From positions 1 to 64,000 of the forward strand of contig NZ_BOMG01000042.1 in NCBI RefSeq assembly GCF_016862075.1: a DNA stretch of 64,000 nucleotides. Direction: 5' to 3'. A program made the translations under genes and the position numbers. Positions 23,883-32,404 of the stretch are shown here, piece by piece. Numbering within the stretch: the stretch's first letter is position 1; every line of letters begins with the position of its first letter. The stretch is from Actinoplanes couchii (lineage in GTDB: Bacteria; Actinomycetota; Actinomycetes; Mycobacteriales; Micromonosporaceae). Under the pieces are notes generated by a model, which was not told where the DNA came from, did no database searches, and worked only from the letters and a program-made list of their open reading frames with translations.

Positions 23883-25136
23883 CTCGCCGATCGAGCGACC
23901 CTCCTCGACGGCGTCGGTCCACGCCTTGGTGGCGGTCTTCGTGCCGGCCTCGATGGCGGCGAGCTGCGCCACGAACGCGTCGTGAATCTTGGAGTCGGCC
24001 GGCGCCTCGTAGACCCGGTGTGCCTTGCGGGCCGACTCGGCGAAGATCTCGACGGTCTTCTGGCCGCCGAAGAACGGGTCCGGCTCCTGCAGCGCGGGCA
24101 TGTCGAACGCCGCCGTCGCGGCCGGGAAGAGCCCGGCGTCGGTGAACGCCGCGGCCTGGTTCTCCGGATCGAGGATCCACCTGATGATCTCGAAGGAGAG
24201 GTCCGGGTCGGCGGCGCCCTCCGGGATGGCCAGGAACGAGCCGCCGTAGTTGGCGCCGATCGCCGGGCCGTCCGCGACCCGCCACTTGCCGCTGGTGTCC
24301 GGGGCCAGGCTGGTCAGGTCGAAGCCGAGCCAGGACGCGCCGAGGGCGGTGGCGACCGTGCCCTCCTGCAGCGCCTTGCCCCAGCCGGTCTCGTCGGTGC
24401 TGGTGATGGCGGCCGACAGATCCTTGGCGATCAGTTCGACGGCCAGGTCCCAGGCTTCCCGGACGTGGGCCTCACCGCCGATGTAATGGTTGGTCTCGTC
24501 GATGTAGCGCTGGGTGCCCTGCCAGAGCTTGATCGTGTACAGCTCGGCGCCGCTGCGGACCAGCTTCACCGACGGTGTCGCCTTCACCAGCTTCACGCCG
24601 CCGGCGATGTAGTCGTCCCAGGTGCGCACCGCCGCGGCCATCTCGTCCGGCTCGCTGGGCAGCCCGGCGGCGGCGAAGAGGTCGGAGCGGAAGAAGGTGG
24701 CGGTCGGCCCGATGTCGATCGGGAAGCCGACCTGCCGGTTGTCCGGCGAGGCGGCCTGCTGCCATTTCCACGGCACGTACTGGCTCATCAGCTCGTCGGC
24801 GCCGAGGGTGTGCAGGTCGGCGAAGAGGTCGGCGCGGGGGAGCAGGGAGGCGATGTCCTCACCCTTGATGCCGACGATGCCGGGGATGTCCTTGCCGCTG
24901 TTCAGGATGTCGACGAGCTGGTCGCGGTAGACGCCCTGCAGCGCGTCCGGGATCAGCTCGGTGCGCGCGTCGAACTGGCTCTTGGCCTTGTTGAGGATGC
25001 CGGTGCTCAGGCCGCCCGGCCAGTAGAGCAGGTGGGTGGTGCCGCTGGAGTCGGTGGCCGGCGACTGCTGACCGCAGGCGGTCAGCGCTCCGGCGAGCCC
25101 CAGCAGGAGCGCCTGCCGTCGGGATATAGGTCGCAA
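23865..25136 (-). CDS. Extracellular solute-binding lipoprotein (family 1)
   Basis: 423-aa ABC-type carbohydrate-binding protein of the SBP family 1 (MalE/UgpB-like). The Tat-like N-terminus RRQALLLGLAGALTAC gives lipobox Cys21. Body features: LLYWPGG, GIVGIKGEDIASLLP, FPIDIGPTATFFRSDLF and a C-terminal helix bundle. Start is TTG 25136 with a strong AAAGGGG just upstream. No permease or ATPase genes stand beside it, so it must work with distant permeases or serve as a sensor. Divergent from the M4 metalloprotease. Ligand unknown; oligosaccharide is likely. Confidence 0.82.
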   Translation of the reverse strand: MRPISRRQALLLGLAGALTACGQQSPATDSSGTTHLLYWPGGLSTGILNKAKSQFDARTELIPDALQGVYRDQLVDILNSGKDIPGIVGIKGEDIASLLPRADLFADLHTLGADELMSQYVPWKWQQAASPDNRQVGFPIDIGPTATFFRSDLFAAAGLPSEPDEMAAAVRTWDDYIAGGVKLVKATPSVKLVRSGAELYTIKLWQGTQRYIDETNHYIGGEAHVREAWDLAVELIAKDLSAAITSTDETGWGKALQEGTVATALGASWLGFDLTSLAPDTSGKWRVADGPAIGANYGGSFLAIPEGAADPDLSFEIIRWILDPENQAAAFTDAGLFPAATAAFDMPALQEPDPFFGGQKTVEIFAESARKAHRVYEAPADSKIHDAFVAQLAAIEAGTKTATKAWTDAVEEGRSIGESLGVN

Positions 25137-25288
25137 AACGCCCCTTTCGCCATATCTACCGTATCACCGGATTCAAGGGCACGTGGCCTATTGATATGAC
25201 CCGGAAGATATATAAGATCATCGCTATCCGCGGGCCATAATGCATACACACATGGAAATGTGTGCATCTCTGGTTCGGGAGGAACCGC
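25137..25288. promoter_or_regulatory. A/T-rich divergent promoter with 5'-UTR stem-loop
   Basis: The 152 bp between the solute-binding gene (-) and the M4 protease (+) is strikingly A/T-rich for this genome (TTGATA at 25191, TATAAG at 25211, CATAAT at 25236). A 7-bp stem-loop, CACACAT-GGAA-ATGTGTG (25247-25264), lies in the probable leader just before the protease ribosome site GGGAGGAA (25278-25285). Exact -35/-10 boxes cannot be fixed by eye. Confidence 0.55.
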
Positions 25289-27544
25289 GTGAAGAAATCC
25301 CTCGCGCTGGCCGGCGTGACCGCGCTGGTCGGTAGCACCCTCGTGGCCACCGCCGCGAGCAGTTCGGCCGCGCCGAAGCCCACGCCGCCGACACCCGCGC
25401 AGGCCGAGAGCCGCGCCGACGCCCTGATCGAGTCCCGTCCGGCGGCCATCGTCGCCGCGAAGGGCGAGACCTACGACGCCTACTCGACCAAGGTCGACGC
25501 CGACGGCGGCGCCCACACCCGCTACACCCGGGAGTACCAGGGGCTGCGCGTCGCCGGCGGTGACTTCGTCGTGCACACCAAGCCCGACGGCACCCTGGAG
25601 AGCACCTCGCTCGGCCTCGCCAAGCCGCTCACGCTGGGCACCACCGCCAAGGTGACCAGCGCCAAGGCTCTGAAGGACGCCAAGTCCCGCTTCGAGGGCA
25701 AGCTGACCAAGTCGGATCAGCCCGAGCTGTTCGTCGACGCGAGCACCGGCTACGGCATCCTGGCCTGGGAGACCGTTCTGCACGGCTGGGCGTCCGACGG
25801 CCAGACCCCGTCGCGGTTCCACGTCATCACCGACGCCGCCTCCGGCAAGCTGATCGGTGAGTACGACGAGATCAACCACATCACCGGCACCGGCAACAGC
25901 ATCTTCTCCGGCACCGTCGCCGTCGAGTCCACGCTGTCCGGCTCCACCTACCAGCTGATCGACCCGGAACGCGGCAACGGCCGCACCTGCGACATGAACA
26001 ACGGCACCAGTACCTGTACGACGTTCACCGACGACGACAACGTGTGGGGCACCGGCCTCAACACCAACCGTCAGTCGGCCGCCGTCGACGCCGCCTTCGG
26101 TGCCGCCACCACGTTCGACTACTTCAAGAACGTGCACGGCCGCAACGGCATCTTCGGTGACGGGCGCGGCGTGCCGTCCCGCGTCCACTACGGCAACGCG
26201 TACGTCAACGCGTTCTGGGACGGCGCCCAGATGACCTACGGAGACGGCGCGGGCAACGCGAACCCGCTGGTCGCCATCGACGTGGCCGGTCACGAGATGG
26301 CCCACGGCGTCACCGAGAACATCGTCAGCGGCGGTCTCACCTATTCCAGCGAGTCCGGCGGTCTGAACGAGGCCACCAGCGACATCTTCGGCTCGATGGT
26401 CGAGTTCTACGCGAACACCACGGCCGACCCGGGCGACTACGACATCGGCGAAGAGATCAACATCAACGGCAACGGCACGCCGCTGCGCTACATGTACGAC
26501 CCGACCCTGGACGGCCGTTCGCACGGCTGCTGGTCGACCAGCACCGCCAGTGTCGACGTGCACTACTCGTCCGGCCCGGCCAACCACTTCTTCTTCAACC
26601 TGGCCGAGGGGACCGGCGCCACCGCGTACGGCACCTCTCCGGTCTGTGGCGCCGCCGAGGGTGTCGACGGCATCGGCCGGGACAAGGCCGCCGCTATCTG
26701 GTACCGGGCGCTCGACGTCTACTTCGCGTCGAACACCCGCTACGTGAACACCTCGGTGCCGTCGAACACCGCCCGCAACTACACCTTGTCCGCCGCCACC
26801 GACCTGTACGGCCTGTGCTCCACCGAGTACAAGACGGTCCAGGCGGCGTGGACCGCGGTCAACGTGGCCGGCAACGAGGACGAGTGCCCGGTCGCCAACG
26901 ACTTCTCGGTCGCGCTCTCGTCGAACACGGTCGTCCTCGACCCGGGCACCTCGACCGACGTCACCGTCACCACCGCCAGCCTCGACGGTGAGGCGCAGAC
27001 CATCGACCTGGCCGTCTCCGGTCTGCCGGCCGGCGTGACCGGCGCGTTCGCCGCTCCGTCGGTCACCGCCGGCGAGTCCACCACCCTGACGCTGACCGCC
27101 GCGGCCGGTGCCGAGAGCGGCCAGGCCGCGATCACCGTTCGCGGCACCTCGCCGGCGACGACCCGCCGGGCCAACATCGCCCTGACGGTCAACGGCCTGC
27201 CCGGCTGCTCCGCCAGCAACGCCACCGACGTCCCGATCAACGACAACAGCACCTCGGAGTCGACGATCGTGATCAGTGGCTGCGACGCCGTCCCGTCCTC
27301 GACCAGCAAGGTCGAGGTGCACATCGTCCACACCTACATCGGTGACCTGGTCGTCTCCCTGGTCGCCCCGGACGGCACCGCCTACACGCTGCAGAGCCGC
27401 ACCGGTGGCAGCACCGACAACATCGACACCACCTACACCGTGAACCTGTCGTCCGAGACGGCGAACGGCGCCTGGATCCTGCGGGTGCAGGACGCCGCGG
27501 GCGCCGACACCGGTTACCTCAACAGCTGGTCGCTGAACCTCTGA
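25289..27544 (+). CDS. Secreted M4 (thermolysin-type) metalloprotease
   Basis: 751-aa secreted preproenzyme. Signal peptide (about 1-30), FTP/PepSY propeptide (about 50-200), catalytic domain with zinc motif HEMAH (335-339) and the third ligand Glu361 in NEATSD, then the M4 C-terminal helical domain. After about 545 come an Ig-like domain and a proprotein-convertase P-domain (about 650-751; HTYIGDLVVSLVAPDGT). It cleaves proteins outside the cell. GTG 25289 is chosen because GGGAGGAA precedes it by 6 nt. The last 31 bp overlap the LysR gene on the other strand. Confidence 0.93.
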   Translation: MKKSLALAGVTALVGSTLVATAASSSAAPKPTPPTPAQAESRADALIESRPAAIVAAKGETYDAYSTKVDADGGAHTRYTREYQGLRVAGGDFVVHTKPDGTLESTSLGLAKPLTLGTTAKVTSAKALKDAKSRFEGKLTKSDQPELFVDASTGYGILAWETVLHGWASDGQTPSRFHVITDAASGKLIGEYDEINHITGTGNSIFSGTVAVESTLSGSTYQLIDPERGNGRTCDMNNGTSTCTTFTDDDNVWGTGLNTNRQSAAVDAAFGAATTFDYFKNVHGRNGIFGDGRGVPSRVHYGNAYVNAFWDGAQMTYGDGAGNANPLVAIDVAGHEMAHGVTENIVSGGLTYSSESGGLNEATSDIFGSMVEFYANTTADPGDYDIGEEININGNGTPLRYMYDPTLDGRSHGCWSTSTASVDVHYSSGPANHFFFNLAEGTGATAYGTSPVCGAAEGVDGIGRDKAAAIWYRALDVYFASNTRYVNTSVPSNTARNYTLSAATDLYGLCSTEYKTVQAAWTAVNVAGNEDECPVANDFSVALSSNTVVLDPGTSTDVTVTTASLDGEAQTIDLAVSGLPAGVTGAFAAPSVTAGESTTLTLTAAAGAESGQAAITVRGTSPATTRRANIALTVNGLPGCSASNATDVPINDNSTSESTIVISGCDAVPSSTSKVEVHIVHTYIGDLVVSLVAPDGTAYTLQSRTGGSTDNIDTTYTVNLSSETANGAWILRVQDAAGADTGYLNSWSLNL

Positions 27545-28431
27545 TCGGTTCGTAACACCTCGCGGACCCGGTCACGCAGCCATGCGTGACCGGGTTCGGT
27601 GTCGTAACGCTGATGCCACACCGCGACCACCGGCACCCGGGGCAACTCGACCGGCGCGGGTGCGGTGACCAGCCCGAACGCCTCGATCAGCGGCCCGCAC
27701 GTCACCTCCGCCGCGATCATCAGCGCGTCACTGCCGGCGACGATCCGCAGCGCGCTCGCGGTGCTGCCGACCGACGCGATCACGGTTCTCCGCAGGCCGC
27801 GCTCGGCGAGCAGGTCGTCCACCGGATCGGTCAGCCGGCCCCGGCGCGAGAGCAGCACGTGCGGCTGCGCCGCGAAAACCTCGAGATCTTCCCCTTGCCG
27901 GTACGGGTGACCCGGGCGCGTCACCACGACCAGCCGGTCCCGGCCGATCGTCTCGGTACGGAACTCGGGCTGCTCGGGCACCGACGCGCCGATCTCCAGG
28001 TCCACCCGGCCGTGCCGCAGATCGTCGGAGTCGCCGGACGATTCGGTGAGGAACCTCAGTCGTACCCGGGGAGCGGTCCTGATCGTCGCGGCCAACAGCG
28101 CCGGGGCCATCGCGGCGGTCAGGGCGTCGTGGCAGCGCAGCGTGAACGTGCGATCCAGCGTCGGCAGGTCCAGGTCGCGGCGGGGTTGCAGGACCCGCTC
28201 GGCCTCGGTGAGCAGGGCGCTTACCTGGTCACGGATCGTGATCGCGTACGGCGTGGGGGTCATCGTCCGCCCGGTCCGGACCAGGATGTCGTCGCCGGTC
28301 AGCCGCCGGATCCGCCCGAGCGAACGGCTCACCGCCGGTGACGACAGGTGCAGACGGTCCGCCGCGCCCATCACGCTGCCCTCGGTCAGCAGGGCGTCCA
28401 GCACCGTCAGCAGATTCAGATCCAATTGCAT
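27514..28431 (-). CDS. LysR-family transcriptional regulator
   Basis: 305-aa LTTR. The N-terminal winged helix (NLLTVLDALLTEGSVMGAADRLHLSSPAVSRSLGRIRRLTGD, cut here for length) and the effector domain (VRTGRTMTPTPYAI onward) are typical; the best-known parallels are NodD/LinR-like members recognised by the MTPTP motif. Effector unknown. Divergent from the inositol-phosphatase-like gene across 67 bp with inverted repeats, the classic LysR/target arrangement, so it probably controls 28499-29871. Confidence 0.9.
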   Translation of the reverse strand: MQLDLNLLTVLDALLTEGSVMGAADRLHLSSPAVSRSLGRIRRLTGDDILVRTGRTMTPTPYAITIRDQVSALLTEAERVLQPRRDLDLPTLDRTFTLRCHDALTAAMAPALLAATIRTAPRVRLRFLTESSGDSDDLRHGRVDLEIGASVPEQPEFRTETIGRDRLVVVTRPGHPYRQGEDLEVFAAQPHVLLSRRGRLTDPVDDLLAERGLRRTVIASVGSTASALRIVAGSDALMIAAEVTCGPLIEAFGLVTAPAPVELPRVPVVAVWHQRYDTEPGHAWLRDRVREVLRTDQRFSDQLLR

Positions 28432-28498
28432 GGGAGTAAACCTTAACTTAAAAACAGTGCATTGGACTTATCCGTATGTGTCCACAAGGCTCTGGTGC
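28432..28498. promoter_or_regulatory. LysR-type divergent control region
   Basis: The 67-bp gap contains TTAA-C-TTAA (near 28443) and the interrupted repeat TGGAC (28463-28467) / GTCCA (28480-28484) with 12 nt between, compatible with a LysR operator. It serves LysR (-) and the phosphatase-like gene (+). Assignment is by context. Confidence 0.45.
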
Positions 28499-29266
28499 AT
28501 GAACCTCTCCACAGTCGTCACCGCTGTCCGTACCGCAGGCACGCAGTTGCTGGAACGCTGGTCACCGGACAACCGTCCGGAAGAGCTGTACGCCGCCCTG
28601 CGCGCCAACGACGACCTCGTCACCGCGATCCTTCGTCCCGCGCTGCTCGACGCCCTGCCCGGCTCCGGCTGGGAGGAGGACGAGCACGCCACCGGCCCGA
28701 TCGCCGCCGGCGACCAGTGGGTGGTCGACCCGGTCGGCGGCAACATGAACCTGGTGCACGGCATGACCGACTGGAACATCGGGGTCGCCCTGGTCCGCGA
28801 CGGCCGCCCGGTCCTCGGCGTGCTGCACCTGCCGCAGTTCGGCGAGATGTACACCGCCACCGACGGCGGGGGAGCGTTCCTGAACGACGTGCCGATCCGG
28901 GTCTCGGCCAAGACCGACCTCGGACTCGCCCTGACCGGAACCGGTCAGGCCCAGCCCGGCCGTGGTGTCGAGCTGACCCGGCGCTTCGGCGACTCGATCA
29001 CCGCGATGATGCGGTCCGCGCTGTACGTCCGCTCGTCGGTCCCGGTCGGGCACCAGCTGGCCCAGGTCGCGGCCGGGCGGATGGACGTGCACTGGCAGTT
29101 CGAGAACGTCCGCTCACACATCGGCCCGGTCCTGCTGGCCCGCGAGGCCGGCGCCACGGTGACCGATCTCGACGGCACGCCGTGGGAGATCACCAGCAGC
29201 GGCTATGTGGCCGCCGCGCCCGGCGTGCACGACGCCGCACTGACCGTCGTGCGGGGCGCGCTGTGA
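28499..29266 (+). CDS. Inositol-monophosphatase-family protein, degenerate active site
   Basis: 255-aa member of the IMPase/FBPase/CysQ fold. The metal motif DPxDGT is DPVGGNMN (77-84): the first Asp is kept but the second is Gly. The C-terminal WDxxAG metal motif is FENVRSHIG (about 201-209), with no Asp in place. Glu59-Glu60 remain. It therefore probably lacks phosphatase activity or uses altered chemistry. ATG 28499 starts the protein. The next gene begins inside its stop (GTGA), and the divergent LysR regulator probably controls both. Confidence 0.82.
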   Translation: MNLSTVVTAVRTAGTQLLERWSPDNRPEELYAALRANDDLVTAILRPALLDALPGSGWEEDEHATGPIAAGDQWVVDPVGGNMNLVHGMTDWNIGVALVRDGRPVLGVLHLPQFGEMYTATDGGGAFLNDVPIRVSAKTDLGLALTGTGQAQPGRGVELTRRFGDSITAMMRSALYVRSSVPVGHQLAQVAAGRMDVHWQFENVRSHIGPVLLAREAGATVTDLDGTPWEITSSGYVAAAPGVHDAALTVVRGAL

Positions 29267-29871
29267 TCCGGGTGGCCGTTCTCGGGGCCACCGGCGCGAC
29301 CGGCCGTCTGATGGTGTCGGCCGCCCTCGACCGAGGGCTGGCGGTGACCGCCCTGGCCCGTGACCCCGCGCGGGTGCCCGACCGCCCGGGACTGACGGTG
29401 GTGGCCGCCGACGTCGGTGATCCGGCGTCCGTCGCCCGGGCGGTCGACGGGTGTGACGTGCTGGTGTCCGGTCTCGGTGTCCCGAAAGGATCACCGCCCG
29501 GCACGCTGACCCTGGGCGCCGCGGCCGTCGTCGCCGCGGCCGTCCCGCGGATCGTCTGGCTGGGCGCGCTGGGCACCGGCCCGTCCGGACCGGCGGCCGG
29601 AGCGGTGACCCGCGCCCTGCTCAAGGTGGCGATGAGCGCCGAACTACCGGACAAGGTGGAGGCCGACACGACCATCCTGGCCGCCGGCGGAACCGTCCTG
29701 CACGTCGGGCCCCTGGTCGGCGGCAAGGCGGCAGCCGCGCGCACGGTGCCGTTGGAGCAGGCCCCGAGACGGCTGTTCCCGTCCACGGTGAGCCGGTCGA
29801 CGGTCGCCGCCGCGATGGTGGAGGAGGCGGTGCGGAACCGTTACCCGGGTCAGGTGGTCACCCTGGTTTAG
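29263..29871 (+). CDS. NAD(P)-binding Rossmann (NmrA/SDR-a-like) protein
   Basis: 202-aa atypical short-chain dehydrogenase. The dinucleotide-binding loop GATGATG is at residues 8-14, followed by ADV (acidic strand end) and CDVLVSGLGVPKG; no YxxxK pair is visible, so it fits the NmrA-like NAD(P)-sensor or reductase group. GTG 29263 overlaps the upstream stop by 4 bp (GTGA), implying translational coupling with the IMPase-like gene. Confidence 0.85.
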   Translation: MIRVAVLGATGATGRLMVSAALDRGLAVTALARDPARVPDRPGLTVVAADVGDPASVARAVDGCDVLVSGLGVPKGSPPGTLTLGAAAVVAAAVPRIVWLGALGTGPSGPAAGAVTRALLKVAMSAELPDKVEADTTILAAGGTVLHVGPLVGGKAAAARTVPLEQAPRRLFPSTVSRSTVAAAMVEEAVRNRYPGQVVTLV

Positions 29872-29925
29872 CGGAGTTCGCCGTGCGGGTAACCGCTCCG
29901 CGACCCCCCACAACTAGGAGCAAAG

Positions 29926-30072
29926 ATGTCCATTCAGGGACTCTTCTACATCATTGCCATCATCCTGCTCGTCGTGGCCGCCCTCCCGGTCAACACCGGC
30001 CGGATCAGCCTGGCCCTGCTCGGCGCAGCATTCGCCCTGGCCGCCTACTCCTGGCCGGTCCTCACCGCCTGA
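29926..30072 (+). CDS. Small membrane protein, 48 aa
   Basis: Short gene: ATG 29926 after a good AGGAG (29916-29920), stop TGA 30070-30072. The product has two hydrophobic helices (about 4-22 and 27-45) joined by a turn (PVNTGRI), so it is probably a membrane hairpin. Similar tiny proteins beginning MSIQGLF are, from memory, common in actinobacteria, but no role is known. It converges on the NACHT gene and shares the hairpin terminator at 30084-30109. Confidence 0.7.
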   Translation: MSIQGLFYIIAIILLVVAALPVNTGRISLALLGAAFALAAYSWPVLTA

Positions 30073-30083
30073 CGATCCCCGAA

Positions 30084-30109
30084 CGGCCCCGGCCTTCACG
30101 CCGGGGCCG
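30084..30109. terminator. Hairpin terminator between small membrane gene and NACHT gene
   Basis: Perfect 10-bp arms CGGCCCCGGC (30084-30093) and GCCGGGGCCG (30100-30109) with a 6-nt loop. It lies just after the 48-aa gene and covers the last codons and stop of the convergent NACHT gene, so it probably ends both transcripts. Confidence 0.75.
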
Positions 30110-31364
30110 AGGGCCCGCCCCCGCTTCCTTCCGGCCCCGCCAGGTGATCCTGCAGACGGGCGTGCCGGAACTGCCAGGTCAATCCGACCTGCCGCAGCAC
30201 GCCCCGATGGCCGGCGTCCTCCAGAAACCGGACCAGCCGACCAGCAGTGCACCTCGGCGCGTACATGGTCGGGACATACGCCGCGATCAAGGTCTCCTCG
30301 ATCGCGGTCGCGCTGCTGATCGACAGCAGTTCGGCCGGGTCGCGTTCCGGCCGTGAGTAGACGGTCCGCGCGAGATAGACCATGAGCGGCAGTGCCAGTG
30401 TGGTCGCGAGCGGGCCGTCCTGGCCGGCGCGCATCTTCTCGATCACGGGGTTCCATCGGGACCGGTCGCCGGGCCGGCCCGCGGCCAGGAAGTCGCCGAT
30501 CCGGGTCACCGGGATCGGTTCGAGCGTCATGGTGGACGCGTGCGGGAGCTGTCCGGCCTCGTGGACCAGGTCCCGGTACTCGTCGGTGCGGCAGGTCAGC
30601 ACGATCGGCCGGTCCCTGCTGACCGCCGCCCGTAACGCGACGATCGCCTGGGCCCGTCGCCGGTCCGGTAGCTCGTCCAGCCCGTCGACGACCGGGAGGA
30701 TCCGATGCTGCTCGACCAGCCGGGTGACGGTGGCCCGGCCGGAACCGGCCGGCGCTCGCAGGACGCGGTACTCGTTGAGCAGATGCTCCGCCAGCCACGT
30801 GTCGAAGTGCTGCCGAAACGGATTCCAGGAAGCCGCGGTGACCAGCACCGGGACGGGTTCACCAGGCCGCCGGCCGGCCAGCAGCCGGCAGACGAGTAGG
30901 ACCGCGGCCGAGGTCTTGCCGGCCCCGGGCGGCCCGATGACGACGAGTTGAGGCGCCGGAAGGGACCGCCACCGTCGCGCGATCCCGGTCACGTCGCCCC
31001 GCTCCGGGCCGCGCTCGCCCGCACCGTTCCCGGAGATCGTGACCTGCCAGTTCAGCCGCATGGGCTCCGGATCGGTCAGCCCGCGGGTGACGGCCTCACG
31101 CTCCCACTGCCGCCGTACCACCAGGGCGAGTTCGTCCTCCAGCGGGCCGAGGCCGTCCCGGTCCACCGTCGGGCCCGCCGTCAGCGCCCGCACGGCGACG
31201 GCTAGACCGAGTGCCCCCACGACCGCGCCCGCCATGCTCGCCACCTGGTCACCGAAACTGAGGAGGGCGACCGGCCCGAAGAGCGCGGCCAGAACCAGAG
31301 CCCCGGCCACCGCGAACAACACCGAGGCGAACAGCCACAACAGAAGCCAGCGAGTCGACGTCAA
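30096..31364 (-). CDS. Membrane NACHT-domain NTPase, compact form
   Basis: 422-aa STAND-type NTPase. Two helices at the N-terminus (about 7-30 and 38-60), then NACHT: Walker A GPPGAGKT (144-151), Walker B LPVVDGLDELPD (223-234), sensor TCRTDEY (257-263). The protein ends with RGVLRQVGLTWQFRHARLQDHLAG, which I recall as the terminal signature of a family of longer actinobacterial membrane NACHT proteins. Here it follows the NACHT domain almost directly (AAYVPTMYAP at 361-370), so a middle block seems missing. The start is TTG 31364, with GGGAGG just upstream. Possible signalling or defence ATPase; no effector domain is seen. Confidence 0.8.
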   Translation of the reverse strand: MTSTRWLLLWLFASVLFAVAGALVLAALFGPVALLSFGDQVASMAGAVVGALGLAVAVRALTAGPTVDRDGLGPLEDELALVVRRQWEREAVTRGLTDPEPMRLNWQVTISGNGAGERGPERGDVTGIARRWRSLPAPQLVVIGPPGAGKTSAAVLLVCRLLAGRRPGEPVPVLVTAASWNPFRQHFDTWLAEHLLNEYRVLRAPAGSGRATVTRLVEQHRILPVVDGLDELPDRRRAQAIVALRAAVSRDRPIVLTCRTDEYRDLVHEAGQLPHASTMTLEPIPVTRIGDFLAAGRPGDRSRWNPVIEKMRAGQDGPLATTLALPLMVYLARTVYSRPERDPAELLSISSATAIEETLIAAYVPTMYAPRCTAGRLVRFLEDAGHRGVLRQVGLTWQFRHARLQDHLAGPEGSGGGPSAPA

Positions 31365-31430
31365 GGCACCTCCCGATCGTGGTGGGAGAGACAGGGGCCC
31401 CGTCCTTACCTGGCGGACAGAGCTGTCGAC

Positions 31431-31461
31431 TTGACGAAATAGCTAGCCGGTCGGCAAGCTA
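31431..31461 (+). promoter_or_regulatory. Promoter/operator of the quinone-reductase-TetR operon
   Basis: TTGACG (31431-31436) resembles a -35 box. It is followed by an imperfect 22-bp palindrome (31440-31461, 9 of 11 half-site matches, TAGCT...AGCTA ends) where the -10 would lie. The ATG at 31467 is only 5 nt further and has no ribosome site, so a leaderless transcript repressed by the downstream TetR protein is plausible. Confidence 0.55.
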
Positions 31462-31466
31462 GTCGA

Positions 31467-32390
31467 ATGGTTGACATGCGTGCGCTTCGTTTTCATTCCT
31501 ACGGTGACCCCGCCGATGTTCTTCGGCTCGACGAGACGGACAAGCCGGAGCCTGGGGACGGGCAGATCCGGATCGCTGTCGAGGCCTGTGGGCTCACTCC
31601 GGCGGACTGGGCGATCTGCGGTGGACTGCACGACGGCGTCCTGCCTCGCGGTATCGGGCTGGAGGTCTCCGGCACCGTGGATGCGCTCGGGGCCGGCGTG
31701 ACCGGTGTCGAGGTCGGGGATCCGGTCCTCGGGCCGTCCGTGTATGCCGGGGCATCGGGCGGTGCGGCTGACTTCGCCCTGATGGCGACCTGGTTTCCTC
31801 GGCCCGCCGGACTCGGAGCGGTGCAGGCCGCGGCGTTGCCGATGGCGGTGGAGACCGCCTACCGGGGCATCGACGCTCTCGGGGACGTCTCCGGCCGGCG
31901 GGTGCTGGTCAGTGGGGCGGGAACGACGATCGGGCTCGCGGCTGCCCAGATCGCCCTGCGGCTGGGTGCCCGTGTCATCGCCAGCTCGGGGGACACCTTC
32001 GCCGGCTTGTTGCGGGAAGCGGGAGCGGAGGTCGTCGCGTACGGCGAAGGGCTCGGCCCGCGGGTGACGGCACTGGCCGGTGGGCCGGTCGACCTCGTGT
32101 TCGACGCCGCGCCGGCCGGGATCATGGCCGAGCTGCTGACCACCGTCACCGACCCGACCCACATCGTCACCGCTACCGATTTCGCCGCGATCCGGGACTT
32201 CGGCGTGCGCAGCACCGGCATGAACATGCGGTACGACGTGCTCGGCGAGTACGCCGAACTGGCCGCGCGGGGGCGGTTAGTCATGCCGATCGCCGGGACC
32301 TACCCTTTGGATCGCTGGCGGGAACCCCTGGCCGTCAGCCGCTCGGGCAAGGCGCGCGGAAAGCACGTGCTGGTTCCGGCACCGCACTGA
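31467..32390 (+). CDS. Zinc-independent quinone oxidoreductase (MDR family)
   Basis: 307-aa medium-chain NADPH-dependent oxidoreductase of the QOR/zeta-crystallin group. It has the N-terminal GroES-like domain (RFHSYGDPADVLRL, no catalytic-zinc Cys/His set) and Rossmann domain VLVSGAGTTIGLAAAQIAL (NADP loop at about 148-158). It reduces quinones or enones. ATG 31467 or the in-frame ATG 31476 may be used; neither has a clear ribosome site. The TetR gene starts 14 bp past its stop, after GAAGGAGG, so the two form an operon. Confidence 0.88.
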   Translation: MVDMRALRFHSYGDPADVLRLDETDKPEPGDGQIRIAVEACGLTPADWAICGGLHDGVLPRGIGLEVSGTVDALGAGVTGVEVGDPVLGPSVYAGASGGAADFALMATWFPRPAGLGAVQAAALPMAVETAYRGIDALGDVSGRRVLVSGAGTTIGLAAAQIALRLGARVIASSGDTFAGLLREAGAEVVAYGEGLGPRVTALAGGPVDLVFDAAPAGIMAELLTTVTDPTHIVTATDFAAIRDFGVRSTGMNMRYDVLGEYAELAARGRLVMPIAGTYPLDRWREPLAVSRSGKARGKHVLVPAPH

Positions 32391-32404
32391 TCGAAGGAGG
32401 CTCG

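Noticed and set aside
25082..27331. 749-codon minus-strand frame opposite the M4 protease
   Set aside because: Low-complexity Val/Gly/Arg/Asp sequence without motifs; shadow of the protease.
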